Below, piece by piece: positions 23,535 to 36,972 of a stretch of 64,000 nucleotides of DNA. This stretch comes from Sipunculus nudus. Taxonomy: Eukaryota; Annelida; Sipuncula; Golfingiida; Sipunculidae. Each line of letters begins with the position of its first letter. Position 1 is the stretch's first letter. A program made the position numbers and the translations under genes. Below the pieces are notes generated by a model. The model had not been told where the DNA came from. It did no database searches and saw only the letters and a list, made by a program, of their open reading frames with translations. Location: NCBI GenBank assembly GCA_026874595.1, contig CM049319.1, positions 53,084,917-53,148,916 of the forward strand, written 5' to 3'.

Positions 23535-25070
23535 ATATTCTAAAGGGGCCCTCACACAATAATGCTGTGGACGCGATAGAGATCACATTTTGAAGACACG
23601 TAATTCGTATGCATTTTAGGGACGTCCGCGCGGTACTTGGTACAACCCGGACTCGGACTCGGACCCCGGTCTCGGACTCAAAGTAATAATCGCCGGACCC
23701 CAAATCATGTGGTAGCATTGATTCCATGGGTGTCTTTGTAAATCCAAGCATGATCATATGTATCAGTATTCTGGTGCCTCACAGCGGAGGATAACTGATA
23801 TATCTTGTTATATATATTGAAATAAAGTTTAAAGAGAGAATAAATAAAATAAAAATAAAGGATTTTCTATAGGAAACATCCTTTAAAATATTCTAAATTT
23901 ATTGAATAAGTATTGTATTTATGGTATTCAGATTTGTTTAAATTATTATTTATTTTATTGTTTATATATTTCAATATATATATATATTTGGTAAATTATT
24001 ATTGAATATTGCTTAAATCATACATGCAAATATGGTGTAGCAGCTTTACATATATTTCACATTTTTGAACTAAAATGTGAAACCCCAGTATTTCTGTATG
24101 TTTAAGGAAGAACTTTTTAAAATACGAATATTATCAATAACCCCTCATGTCATACTGGGTGATGTACTTAGTTTAAATCAATCTTAGCTTAATGATTAAT
24201 AATCCGATTCAGTCATTCATTTGTGCTATAATCATTCAATATCTACAAGGTGCTGGTTTTATTTAAAGTTTTCTTTGAAGTACTAGATGCAGCATATTTA
24301 CACTCAGTTTGGTCCTTGTGCATATGTTTATTTTGTTGTATAGTTATTAGTAAGTGCACATAAAATGAAGCATAAAAGTTGTTTGTCATATTTTCCCCAA
24401 TGGTTAAATGTAACCCTTTCATGTAACAATGTTTCAATAAATTTGGAATATTTAAAAGGATATGGGAATATAAATGCTGTTTTTTTAATCCTTTACAAGT
24501 TAAACTTCACGTTATAAACTCCAAAATGTGAAGAAAAAGATCCATATATCATTTTATTAAATAATCATAATTCACAAAATTTAATCATTGTGTTAACTTG
24601 AATTAATAACATGAATGTTGAATTCTTATAAGCCTTCTGGTCAATAAAAAATAAATAATAAAAGAACAAGATAAATAAATTATAATAAGAAAAAGTTTTT
24701 ATGCCTGTGGAGTCCGAATCCGGTTATCAAGAATAAGAGAAAATGTTTTCAGAAGTAATTATTTCCGTTACACCCATACCATCTTCACTCATTTGTCGGA
24801 GTCCGAGTTGGAGTCCGGTTATAGTAAACACGCGTTGTCTACAGATGCTACAGATAATATGAGAAAACATTCGCCTTGTATTTTAAAAGAGTAAATAGTA
24901 AAACATCTAACACGCGTATAATTGTTATGGCAACGATCTATACAATATATTTAAGATGTTGATTCGGGGTCCGGCGATTATTACTGTGGAGTCCGAGTCC
25001 GGGTTTTACCAAGTACCTGTCCGCTCAACGTTACGTTTTACACGCTATTTCGTCTATCGCGTATTTTGGT
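23535..25070. mobile_element. Inverted-repeat element with GGACTCGGACTC arms
   Basis: The left arm (about 23570-23715) contains GTACTTGGTACAACCCGGACT and AGTAATAATCGCCGGACCCC. The right arm (about 24958-25060) contains their inverses (GGGGTCCGGCGATTATTACT, AGTCCGGGTTTTACCAAGTAC), and both have CGCGATAGA or its inverse at the outer side. Two more GGAGTCCGA phrases occur inside, at about 24709 and 24798. The interior is AT-rich without a transposase. Outer boundaries and target duplication are not resolved. Confidence 0.6.
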
Positions 25071-25361
25071 TGAAGAAAAAACATAAGATGATAAGTGGAA
25101 GCTTCCTATTGTTACCAGTGATTCTGCTGTATTTTGCGTTTCCTCATGTTTCTTTGCGTTTCTACTCGGTATCTGTGCGTTTTCTGATGTTTACCTGCGA
25201 AAACACTATACATTTTGAACATGTCCAAAATATTTTAACAAATCATGTTATTATGCATGGTCTGCGTTCTCGTTCGTTTGTGTGCGTTTTTATGCGTTGT
25301 CATGCGATAGGGTCAGACGCAGCCAAAACACGAGGAAAACGGAAATGTGTGATATCCGTAC

Positions 25362-25625
25362 CTCCACATCTGATCTCCGAAACCTCCACATCTGTTCAGC
25401 GACATCTCTATATATCTGTTCTTCCACATTTCCACATCTGTTCTGCGACACCTCCACATCTGTTCTGCGACACCTCCACATCTGTTCTCCGACACCTCCA
25501 CATCTGTAATCTGACACCTCCACATCTGTTCTCCGACACATTCACATTTGTAATCCGAAATATCCACATCTGTTCTCTGATACCGCCACATCTGTCCTCA
25601 AAACCTCCCCATCTGTCCTCCGACA
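25362..25625. repeat. 22-bp minisatellite, ~12 copies
   Basis: Unit of the form CCTCCACATCTGTTCTCCGACA, repeated with variants. Because 22 is not a multiple of three, all frames stay open over several units. This produces long spurious open frames on both strands. Confidence 0.9.
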
Positions 25626-26722
25626 TCCCGCAAGGTGTCTTCAAGAGGTTAAAGGCACTTAACGAAAACTCCAACGTGTTGAATACTGGCTACGGCGTTC
25701 TGCTTGTGAGGGTCGACGAAATTATGGATATTTTGTGCTTACCAGGTGATTGCTATTTACATTGCTTACGGTAACCTGTTACACGAATGCCCTACCCCTG
25801 GTATTACCGGGGGAACACCCTATGACGTCATGGCAACCAGGGGAGGTTCCCTTGGTATTAATGCCACCAGATCAGATCTCTGGGGTTGACCAATGACCAC
25901 AGAGCTGGCGATGCAGGGCTGGAATGACTGATACATGAGCCATGTACCAGCCTAGCCCTCTCTCTTATGCCCGGGACTGATGAACATTGCAGATGTGCGG
26001 GTGTCTGTCCCACCAGGCTCTGCAGCCTCCCTGGTCCATCTTAGCTTCCGCCGTGCAGAGAATATAGGGACCAGGGAAAACCTGGACAACCAGATTCTAG
26101 TTCGTAAAGGTACATTTATTTCATGTTATATCAGGGGATGTATCCTTGTGTAATTCTGTAGTTCTTTCTAATAAATTCTTGTGGTTATTGTAATTACCTC
26201 TCCGTCTTATAATTTCTGTTGTATGTATGAAGGAACATCTGCATTTGAGTCACGCTACCATTAATTAATCATATAGCTCCCCCCTCATTTTGTAACATTG
26301 GTTGTGCTCACAACTGCTTTGCTCATGAATGTCCCATTAATCAATTTGCGATTAAGGTTACGTATACGCGTATATAGTTCATGGTAATGTCCGTTGTTTG
26401 ACAGTTTAGATTAAAAAAGTCCCGATCTTCTACCCTCAGCTCCTCCAAAATGTTCGTAAAAAAATTTAACAGAAAATGGGGCCCTTATTAAAAGGTAGTA
26501 TATATGAATATATATATATATTTATACTCCGTTCCACGACCCATGGTCCACATCATTTTTCCATTTATTTTGTTACAAACTAAATTGCAGGCTTCAGTGT
26601 TGCAAGAACCACCAGATGTGAGAGACCGCCTAATTTATTTCCCATGAATTATTGATGAAATAAAATAATATTACCTATGAAGTATGAAATTATCATTATT
26701 GAGTTATTTTGCAGATGACGAG
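25626..26722. other. Region upstream of the lectin gene
   Basis: Presumed 5' flank or 5' intron of the lectin gene. An open stretch at about 25988-26119 ends at AAAG|GTACAT, a possible donor, and TTATTTTGCAG at 26704-26714 is a plausible acceptor just before the start codon. An upstream exon is therefore possible but not proven. No core promoter could be assigned. Confidence 0.35.
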
Positions 26723-26922
26723 ATGGCAGCTTGGAAAATGTACCTGTTCACTAACTTGGCGATATTAATGTTTCCGCCGGTTATGACACAAGACCTAAAA
26801 TATAAACTTACGAATTCTGCAATTTTCGGACACACGTGGTCATCATGCGGAACTTCACAGTCCAAACTCCACTGTGCCAAACTCTGCCACCAGAGGGCGG
26901 GCAACAAGGGCTTCACATACAG
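26723..26922 (+). CDS. Lectin gene exon 1: signal peptide and PAN-like start
   Basis: First coding exon of an 8-exon model (26723-26922, 28482-28588, 36973-37254, 38560-38657, 39300-39411, 40513-40725, 41315-41539, 42895-43178). The joined length is 1521 nt, about 506 residues, and every junction is in phase. Residues 1-23 form a hydrophobic signal peptide (MYLFTNLAILMFPPVMTQ), so the product is predicted to be secreted. It continues with HCAKLCHQRAGNKGFTYR, the Cys-x3-Cys core of a PAN/apple-like domain. The donor is CAG|GTGAGC and the exon ends in phase 2. The start was chosen because this ATG directly precedes the signal peptide. An acceptor-like site upstream leaves room for a 5' UTR exon. 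Confidence 0.65.
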
Positions 26923-27694
26923 GTGAGCGAGTTCATGTAGATCGGTAAAAGAAAAAAAAAATATCCACAAAGCGTCACCTCAGTCTGTTGGTTTAACCAT
27001 GTAACACATTTTCAAGTAGACAATTCATTACAGACTTTTTGTATAAACTGAAACTATCTTCTGATAGAAAACATTTCTTTCTGTAATTGTATGAGGGCAT
27101 GGTCACAAGAAAAGGTTCCTCTTCTTTAAATTCAGCAGATACACGTCCTATTGCCACCAAACTCTCTCCGAAGATACATTCCCGCCTGGACAATGTCCTC
27201 GGCAATGTCCTATTTTCGTTTCGTAACCCCGTGCCTGTCGTATCCTGGCAAAGCTTTAAGCGGATGGCCAAGGATTTAATGTCATCAAATGAACAACACA
27301 CGGAGTAACCATCAAGTTCCTTTATTTCCGTGACGTAATCACGACCACTTCCGGTATATTAACATAATAGTACTGACTGGTTCCCAGCTCACATCTCACA
27401 ATAAACATCACATTTAATACACCTCCCCTATCGAAGCCTGACTGGTTGATTCTCACAATTATCCCACATAGCCCCCTTCAAGGATCGCCATCTTCCATAC
27501 AGAATAAAACCCGGAAGCCGGGTGATGGAGGTCAAGTCCAGAGACTTAAAAACGTCATGAACGGTTTTGGTCAAATGGTTTGGCTAAAAATGCGTCCACA
27601 AGCCAATATCGGACGGACTGACAGACATGCAGATGGGAAGGCTTGATGGATGGACGCACGAACAAACCTGCAACTTGGTTGAGAAGGGCTAATA

Positions 27695-27945
27695 AATACA
27701 TATAAAAATTAATGCTGTCAAATAAACTATTAAATCTGTAAGGCAAATCAGTCTTATATAGCTGAAATGTATCAGATAAAAAAAATCTCAGTTTCTTAAC
27801 AATTTTCTCAATAAGTCATATATCACAAAGCTAATGAAACGTTGAACTTTGAGCCTCCATGTTATGTATGATTTCTCCATATGACACAGGTGGCTGTTAT
27901 ATCAGTCGAATAAAGTCCTCAACAACAGTCTCCTGACATGAAAAA
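27695..27945. repeat. Dispersed repeat, copy 2 (partner at 2715-3060)
   Basis: Collinear match described with the first copy. It is located inside lectin intron 1. Confidence 0.65.
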
Positions 27946-27994
27946 ATGAAGTGGAATATATATTTATGAAAGCAATACTTTTATGTCAAATACA

Positions 27995-27999
<5 letters not shown>

Positions 28000-28043
<44 letters not shown>
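28000..28043. repeat. (CT)n microsatellite in lectin intron 1
   Basis: Pure TC repeat of about 44 bp. Confidence 0.95.
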
Positions 28044-28045
<2 letters not shown>

Positions 28046-28481
28046 GCGTTCTGGTGTCTATTTTAGGAATAATGAACAAGGCAATTGAATATAATAAATG
28101 ATTCACGTACATTTCTTTTACTCATCTGCCGTAGCACGTCTCGTGCTTGTTCTAGACCAAACGTTAAGGCGTCGGTAATTTGACCAATCAGATAAAACCA
28201 TATATTATGTCCAATTTCTGGTGCACACGATTAAATTTTGTCTTTTCGAATTGATGAGCAGTTTTGATCACGGCCCGAATACTTGCAGGCTTTACATTAT
28301 TCCTGAAATAGACGCCCGAGCGGCTCGCGTGAAAGCGTAGCTGCCACAGATTTGGTAGTATGAAGATGTGATACCTCGTACAGACTGATTCTCACAGTCT
28401 TTCTTTCCTTCTTGTTTTACGGATACGTTATATGAGACGTGAACCAGTCTAAACCTTATACGGCTTGTAATGCTGTTTCAG

Positions 28482-28588
28482 GCCCGACAGTCAGTACTGC
28501 TGCTGTGTGGAGGTTTCATCTGACCCTGATGACCTTATACACCCTACATCCAGCAAGAAGCATTACGTCAGTGAATCTATAGGTTTAG
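28482..28588 (+). CDS. Lectin gene exon 2: rest of first PAN-like domain
   Basis: Acceptor GCTGTTTCAG, donor TTTAG|GTATGT (strong). Enters in phase 2 and leaves in phase 1. It encodes PDSQYCCCVEVSSDP and a Ser/Lys-rich linker. With exon 1 it completes a Cys-rich PAN-like unit with the usual C-x3-C, aromatic, then late Cys order (residues about 30-95). A weaker donor 6 nt upstream would keep the same phase. The next intron is 8.4 kb long and filled by satellite DNA. Confidence 0.65.
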
Positions 28589-30016
28589 GTATGTTCATCT
28601 TGAATTAGTAAGTATGTATGTAATGCATTTATCAAATTCATGGGCGATCCCCCCCCCCAAAAAAAAGAAAACAAAGTGGAGGGACAATGTCGCGAATACG
28701 CACTTTTTATAGTCGATTTTTTTAGGTATTAACTAAACATTAGATGTTTAACCGTATCCTGAGAGTTAACGAATAAGATACGCTGATAATCATAAACAAT
28801 ACCTCACAAATTATTTTTGTGACAAAGTCAACTTAATATTTGCGAAATCAACTAATGTTGTCCCGCCATATTATATAACGTTACGCGGTAAAAGAAATAT
28901 TTTGAATGACGTTGTTGGGATATTGATACCGTGAATATTAAAAAAAAAGGCCATAAAAGAAAACAAAATTATTGTTCTACGGAATTGACGCTGTCATTTT
29001 ATCATTGATCCATTTTATTTTTGCAAAGGAAGACCAGGTCCTGGATGGTTTTGCCCGTTTGTACTTTGGCACAATTTCCCTGAAAAAAAAATTTCTGAAA
29101 GGTGTAGAAAATGGACTAAATTTTTATATTGATCAAGTAAACAATTTCAAGAACTGCCGTAAATGTTTGTATTTTATAGGCAAGCTGCCACTCTTCCGCC
29201 AGAGGTCGTTTCCACCCAAAACTCAACTCTTCTTAATAGACAGAGAGACGGCCGGGACTATACTAAGTGAAACTTTTAAATAAAAAATTGTTACAAATCA
29301 AGGACAAATTTTCTGTTTACATTTCACATGCGCATGCTTAAAAATATTACTTATTCCGTCAAGTCATTAAAACCAAAAAACACCCATGTTTATGTAATTT
29401 ACCTTGAAACAATTCTTATCCTACATACCTGAACGGACTACATTATCCTCCTCATTACACGTTTTTAAATACGCGGCTGGTGCATGTAGAAGCCGCGTGC
29501 AAAGTTGGGGTCAAACTGTGACGTCGTATTCTCGTGAGTCCGAATCTGGGCAGTGTAGCAAGCTAGCAAAATTCCACGTAGGCCTATGGTGTCTCGACCG
29601 GTACAGAAAAGGAAAAGATTTCATCAGCCGGTGCCATAATTGTTGTTCCAAGAGACCGTGGAGCAATGTTTGTTTTAATTGTGTGTGGCCTTCATGGCAT
29701 TTTTTTCTGATATACTTTATCCAGGAAATTTTATATAAATTATGTTAAAACCTTTTCCCCACCCCTCCCGTCTCTCTCTCTGTTTTCTAGGCAAGCTGGT
29801 AAAATTCCAGGTTTATTATCTCGACTGTTAAAAAAAGAAAAAGAATAATTCCCCGCTCCTTCAGATTATGTACAAATTATAAAATTAAGGTCACAACGAA
29901 GTACAGGCATCCTTATTTGAGCGACAGCGTCTACTTTGATTCGTGGCAGGAATCATAGAGAAAATTACACTGCAATGGTCCTCAACTGTACTGAAATCAC
30001 TGTACAGTCCATACCG
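28589..30016. other. Lectin intron 2, unique part
   Basis: No exon with matching phase was recognised. Open frames at 28972-29283 and 29404-29748 lack known domains. The second contains several Cys, but no splice sites of fitting phase stand out. Confidence 0.35.
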
Positions 30017-33000
30017 CAGTTAAGTTAAGATTCCTTATGTATACGAAATGCGGATACAGGACGCGGGTAAAATCGGTAATGGCTTAATACAAAAGTTGAT
30101 ATTCCTTATGCGGAAATGCTGTACAGTGTTTACCCCACTTGAGTTATGGTTCCTTATGAACGGAATGCGGTTACTGAATGTCGATAAAATTGGTAATGAC
30201 TTAGTAAACAAGCTGAGATTCCTTATGTGGATATCACTGTGCAGTGTTTACAGCACTTAAGTTGTGATTTCTTATAAACGGAATGCGGTTACGGAACGCG
30301 GATAAAAAAGGTAATGACTTAGTAAACAAGGTGAGATTTCTTATGCGGTTATCACTGTAGTGTGTTTACCGCCCTTAAGTTATGATTCCTTATGAACGGA
30401 ATGCGGTTACGGAACGCGGATAAAATGATTAATGACTTAGTAAACAAGGTGAGATTCCTTATGCGGATACCGCTGAACATGTTTACCGCACTTAAGCATT
30501 GATTCCTTATAAAGGGAATGCGAATACGGAACGCGGATAAAATGGTAAATGACTTAGTAAACAAGGTGAGATTCCTTATACGGATATCGCTGAACATGTT
30601 TACCGCACTTAAGCATTGATTCCTTATGAACGGAATGCGAATACGGAACGCGGATAAAATGGTAAATGACTTAGTTAACAAGGTGAGATTCCTTATGCGG
30701 ATATCGCTGTACAGTGTTTACCGCACTTAAGTTTTGATACCTTATAAACGGAATGCGGTTTCGGAACGCGGATAAAATCGGTAATGACTTAGTAAACAAG
30801 GTGAGATTCCTTATGCGGATATCGCTGAACATGTTTACCGCACTTAAGCATTGATTCCTTATGAACGGAATGCGGTTACGGAACGCGGATAAAATGGTAA
30901 ATGACTTAGTAAACAAGCTGAGATTCCTTGTGCGGACATCGCTGTACAGTGTTTACCGCCCTTAAGTTATGATTCCTTATCAACGGAATGCGGTTACGGA
31001 ACGCGGATAAAATGGTAAATGACTTAGTACATAAGCTGAGATTCCTTATGCGGATATCGCTGTAGTATGTTTACCGCCCATAAGTTATGATTCCTTATGA
31101 ACGGAATGCGGTTACGGAACGCGGATAAAATGGTAAATGACTTAGTAAATAAGCTGAGATTCCTTATGCGGACATCGCTGTAGTATGTTTACCGCCCTTA
31201 AGTTATGATTCCTTATGAACGGAATGCGGTTACGGAACGCGAATAAAATGGTAAATGACTTAGTACATAAGCTGAGATTCCTTATGCGGACATCGCTGTA
31301 CAGTGTTTACCGCATTTAAGTTTTGATACCTTATGAACGGAATGCGGTTTCGGAACCCGGATAAAATGGTAAATGACTTAGTAAATAAGCTGAGATTCCT
31401 TATGCGGACATCGCTGTAGTATGTTTACCGCCCTTAAGTTATGATTCCTTATGAACGGAATGCGGTTACGGAACGCGGATAAAATGGTAAATGACTTAGT
31501 AAATAAGCTGAGATTCCTTATGCGGACATCGCTGTAGTATGTGAACCGCCCTTAAGTTATGATTCCTTATGAACGGAATGCGGTTACGGAACGCGGATAA
31601 AATGGTAAATGACTTAATACATAAGCTGAGATTCCTTATGCGGATATCGCTGTTGTATGTTTACCGCACTTAAGTTATGATTCCTAATGAACGGAATGCG
31701 GTTACGGAACGCGGATAAAATGGTAAATGACTTAGTAAATAAGCTGAGATTCCTTATGCGGACATCGCTGTAGTATGTTTACCGCCCTTAAGTTATGATT
31801 CCTTATGAACGGAATGCGGTGACGGAACGCGGATAAAATGGTAAATGACTTAGTAAATAAGCTGAGATTCCTTATGCGGACATCGCTGTAGTATGTTTAC
31901 CGCCCTTTAGTTATGATTCCTTATGAACGGAATGCGGATACGGAACGCGGATAAAATGGTAAATGACTTAGTAAATAAGCTGAGATTCCTTATGCGGACA
32001 TCGCTGTAGTATGTTTACCGCCCTTAAGTTATGATTCCTTATGAACGGAATGCGGTTACGGAACGCGGATAAAATGGTAAATGACTTAGTACATAAGCTG
32101 AGATTCCTTATGCGGACATCGCTGTACAGTGTTTACCGCATTTAAGTTTTGATACCTTATGAACGGAATGCGGTTTCGGAACCCGGATAAAATGGTAAAT
32201 GACTTAGTAAATAAGCTGAGATTCCTTATGCGGACATCGCTGTAGTATGTTTACCGCCCTTAAGTTATGATTCCTTATGAACGGAATGCGGTTACGGAAC
32301 GCGGATAAAATGGTAAATGACTTAGTAAATAAGCTGAGATTCCTTATGCGGACATCGCTGTAGTATGTGAACCGCCCTTAAGTTATGATTCCTTATGAAC
32401 GGAATGCGGTTACGGAACGCGGATAAAATGGTAAATGACTTAATACATAAGCTGAGATTCCTTATGCGGATATCTCTGTTGTATGTTTACCGCACTTAAG
32501 TAATGATTCCTAATGAACGGAATGCGGTTACGGAACGCGGATAAAATGGTAAATGACTTAGTAAATAAGCTGAGATTCCTTATGCGGACATCGCTGTAGT
32601 ATGTTTACCGCCCTTAAGTTATGATTCCTTATGAACGGAATGCGGTGACGGAACGCGGATAAAATGGTAAATGACTTAGTAAATAAGCTGAGATTCCTTA
32701 TGCGGACATCGCTGTAGTATGTTTACCGCCCTTAAGTTATGATTCCTTATGAACGGAATGCGGATACGGAACGCGGATAAAATGGTAAATGACTTAGTAA
32801 ATAAGCTGAGATTCCTTATGCGGATATCGCTGTACAGTGTTTACCGCATTTAAGTTTTGATACCTTATGAACGGAATGCGGATACGGAACGGGGATAAAA
32901 TCGGTAATGACTTAGTAAACAAGCTGAGATTCCTTATGCGGATATCGCTGTACAGTGTTTTCCGCACTTAAGTTTTGATACCTTATGAACGGAATGCGGT

Positions 33001-35860
33001 TTCGGAACCCGGATAAAATTGGTAATGACTTAGTACATAAGCTGAGATTCCTTATGCGGATATCGCTGTAGTATGTTTACCGCCCTTAAGTTATGATTCC
33101 TTATGAACGGAATGCGGTGACGGAACGCGGATAAAATGGTAAATGACTTAGTAAATAAGCTGAGATTCCTTATGCGGACATCGCTGTAGTATGTTTACCG
33201 CCCTTAAGTTATGATTCCTTATGAACGGAATGCGAATACGGAATGCGGATAAAATGGTAAATGACTTAGTAAATAAGCTGAGATTCCTTATGCGGACATC
33301 GCTGTAGTATGTTTACCGCCCTTAAGTTATGATTCCTTTTGAACGTAATGCGGATACGGAACGCGGATAAAATGGTAAATGACTTAGTAAATAATCTGAG
33401 ATTCCTTATGCGGACATCGCTGTAGTATGTTTACCGCCCTTAAGTTATGATTCCTTTTGAACGTAATGCGGATACGGAACGCGGATAAAATGGTAAATGA
33501 CTTAGTAAATAAGCTGAGATTCCTTATACGGACATCGCTGTAGTATGTTTACCGCCCTTAAGTTATGATTCCTTATGAACGGAATGCGGATACGGAACGC
33601 GGATAAAATGGTAAATGACTTAGTACATAAGCTGAGATTCCTTATGCGGACATCGCTGTAGTATGTTTACCGCCCTTAAGTTATGATTCCTTTTGAACGT
33701 AATGCGGATACGGAACGCGGATAAAATGGTAAATGACTTAGTAAATAAGCTGAGATTCCTTATGCGGACATCGCTGTAGTATGTTTACCGCCCTTAAGTT
33801 ATGATTCCTTATGAACGGAATGCGGTTACGGAACGCGGATAAAATGGGTAATAACTTAGTAAATAAGCTGAGATTCCTTATGCGGATATCGCTGTACAGT
33901 GTTTACCGCACTTAAGTTATGATTCCTTATGAACGGAATGCGGATACGGAACGCGGATAAAATCGGTAATGACTTAGTAAACAAGCTGAGATTCCTTAAG
34001 CGGATATCGCTGTACAGTGTTTACCGCACTTAAGTTTTGATGCCTTATGAACGGAATGCGGTTACGGAATGCGGATAAAATGGGTAATGACTTAGTGAAC
34101 ATGATGAGATTCCTTATGCGGATATCGCTGTACAGTGTTTACCGCACTTAAGTTTTGATACCTTTTGAACGTAATGCGGATACGGAACGCGGATAAAATG
34201 GTAAATGACTTAGTAAATAAACTGAGATTCCTTATGCGGACATCGCTGTAGTATGTTTACCGCCCTTAAGTTATGATTCCTTTTGAACGTAATGCGGATA
34301 CGGAACGCGGATAAAATCGGTAATGACTTAGTAAACAAGCTGAGATTCCTTATGCGGATATCGCTGTACAGTGTTTACCGCATTTAAGTTTTGATACCTT
34401 ATGAACGGAATGCGGTTACGGAACGCGGATAAAATGGGTAATAACTTAGTAAATAAGCTGAGATTCCTTATGCGGATATCGCTGTAGTATGTTTACCGCC
34501 CTTAAGTTATGATTCCTTATGAACAGAATGCGGATACCGAACGCGGATAAAATCGGTAATGACTTAGTAAACAAGCTGAGATTCCTTATGCGGATATCGC
34601 TGTACAGTGTTTACCGCACTCAAGTTTTGATACCTGATGAACGGAATGCGGTTACGGAACGCGGATAAAATGGGTAATGACTTAGTAAATAAGCTTAGAA
34701 TCCTTATGCGGATATCGCTGTACAGTGTTTACCGCACTTAAGTTACGATTCCTTATGAACGGAATGCGGATACGGAACGCGGATAAAATCGGTAATGACT
34801 TAGTAAACAAGCTGAGATTCCTTATGCGGATATCGCTGTACAGTATTTACCGCATTTAAGTTTTGATACCTTATGAACGGAATGCGGTTACGGAACGCGG
34901 ATAAAATGGGTAATGACTTAATAAATAAGCTGAGATTCCTTATGCGGACATCGCTGTAGTATGTTTACCGCCCTTAAGTTATGATTCCTTATGAACGGAA
35001 TGCGGATACGGAACGCGGATAAAATGGTAAATGACTTAGTAAATAAGCTGAGATTCCTTATGCGGACATCGCTGTAGTATGTTTACCGCCCTTAAGTTAT
35101 GATTCCTTATGAACGGAATGCGGATACGGAACGCGGATAAAATCGGTAATGACTTAGTAAACAAGCTGAGATTCCTTATGCGGATATCGCTGTACAGTGT
35201 TTACCGCACTTAAGTTTTGATGCCTTATGAACGGAATGCGGTTACGGAACGCGGATAAAATGGGTAATGACTTAGTAAATAAGCTGAGATTCCTTATGCG
35301 GATATCGCTGTACAGTGTTTACCGCACTTAAGTTACGATTCCTTATGAACGGAATGCCGATACGGAACGTAGATAAAATCAATAATAACTTAGTACATAA
35401 GCTGAGATTCCTTATGCGGATATCGCTGTACAGTGTTTACCGCCTTTAAGTTATGATTCCTTATGAATGGAATGCTGTTAAAGAACGCGGATAAAATCGG
35501 TAATGACTTAGTAAATAAGCTGAGAATCTTTATGCAGATATCGCTGTACAGTGTTTACCGCACTTAAGTTACGATTACTTATGAACGGAATGCGGTTACG
35601 GAACCCGGATAAAATTGGTAATGACTTAGTACATAAGCTGAGATTCCTTATGCGGATATCGATGTACAGTGTTTACCGCACTTAAGTCATGATTTCTTAT
35701 GAACGGAATGCGGTTACGGAACGCGGATAAAATCGGTTATGACTTAGCAAATACACTGAGATTGATCATTTTCTTAAGCGGAAATCGCTACATAGCGTGT
35801 ATACCGCACATAAGTTTTGATTCCTTATGCACAGAATGCGGACCCGGCATGCGGAATGCG
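30017..35860. repeat. 118-bp satellite array, ~49 units, in lectin intron 2
   Basis: Successive starts of GATTCCTTATGAACGGAATG, such as 31089, 31207, 31325 (GATACC variant) and 31443, are 118 bp apart. Each unit holds two sub-blocks that both start GATTCCTTATG. The short one continues CGGATATCGCTGTA..GTTTACCGC..TTAAGTT. The long one continues AACGGAATGCGG, then CGGAACGCGGATAAAATGG, TAATGACTTAGTAAA and AAGCTGA. First and last units are more diverged than central ones, as expected for unequal exchange. A 7-unit higher-order repeat is visible (see 31207-32815). Open frames within it are by-products. Confidence 0.97.
31207..32815. repeat. 826-bp higher-order repeat (7 x 118 bp), two tandem copies
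   Basis: Rare unit variants recur exactly 826 bp apart: GTGAACCGCCC at 31541 and 32367, TCCTAATGAACGG at 31682 and 32508, and GATACC with CGGTTTCGGAACCCGG at 31325 and 32151. Copies cover about 31207-32032 and 32033-32815 and differ at only a few bases seen by eye. This shows a recent block duplication. Confidence 0.9.
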
Positions 35861-36972
35861 TATCCAGCAAAACGAATCGCCACATGTAGCGTTATTTGCC
35901 GTTTCCACATGAAATCCCGGAGCAATACATGGAAAATACGTATATATGTTGTCGTGCAGGTACATACGAAATCTCTCGATACGCATACCATACATAAGGA
36001 ATCTTATAGCTTTGTTCTTAACTTGCGTTGACTGAAGAACTGACATAAAAGGATAGATTTATTGTAGATACTTATGCGTAAACTATGGTTACCCTCATTG
36101 GCATGACATCGCTGTTAATCACATTACCCTTGGAAGACATATTTGTATGCGGTCAGAAATGTTATGCAGGGAGATATATCGGTTATACCGGATTGTTTTT
36201 TTTTTTTTCCTTTACATGGAGGAGGTGTTAGGAAGAAACATTAAATATATAATATAAAAAACTAAACAGCTTGTCGGGTCTAAGTGAGGCTGTAGCTGTA
36301 AACGGCAGGGCTTCAAACTATAACTACTATAATATGAGGATTTCAGCCCTTATCGAACTCTGCCAGGTTTATATCTCTCAGTTTCTCGAATACGCTCATG
36401 GGGGCTGCCATTTTGAGTCACACTAAAACCCGGACGTCATAGGCCGCATGTTGAAATCAAGGTTACATTGCAAGTTGTTGTGAATGATGAAACTGATGCC
36501 GCTATAACGCCTATGTAAACTCTTATAAATACCAAGGGACAAACGCGTCTGCAATTGCAGACAGGCTAGCTCACAAATGAAGTTCAGATGAGTATCTACA
36601 AAAGAAATATCAAATTTAGCTTTTGTTTTATATTCTTTAGAGAAAATGGATTATAAAAAATATGGATGTTGATTAAATAAATATATTTTCAAAATGGCGT
36701 TTTCACTAGACTTTATATATTAAAAGATTTGTTGTGTTTATGTACACAAAACACGATATGTTACAAGATATTCCATAAATGACTGCAGCTATTAACACCA
36801 AGTTTCAGCGGCACATTGATCCTGTGACTTACATGTGTTAATCTAATCCCGCAGGAGGCGCCACTTATGTTAAACTGGAGCAGAAATGTTAAATGCAAAG
36901 TCACTGTTTATTGCATTGTTGCCCATGATGCCATAACATTTTGCACACGGGTACCCTTTGTTTGGAACACAG
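35861..36972. other. Lectin intron 2, downstream part
   Basis: Unique AT-rich sequence after the satellite. No exon or repeat family could be supported before the next acceptor. Confidence 0.4.

Noticed and set aside
24956-25774. 272-codon plus-strand open frame
   Set aside because: Half of it is the 22-bp minisatellite, which is open in all frames, and the rest is the arm of an inverted-repeat element.
28972-29748. Two open frames of about 100 codons in lectin intron 2
   Set aside because: No domain recognised and no splice sites in the phase needed between exons 2 and 3; exons 2 and 3 already join in frame.
30352-30916. Minus-strand frames with repeated ILSAFR.RIPFIRN units
   Set aside because: They are translations of the 118-bp satellite, and the unit is not a multiple of three, so frames break at once in the rest of the array.
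30017-35860. CRISPR-like array
   Set aside because: Units are contiguous 118-bp monomers with no unique spacers, inside a eukaryotic intron.
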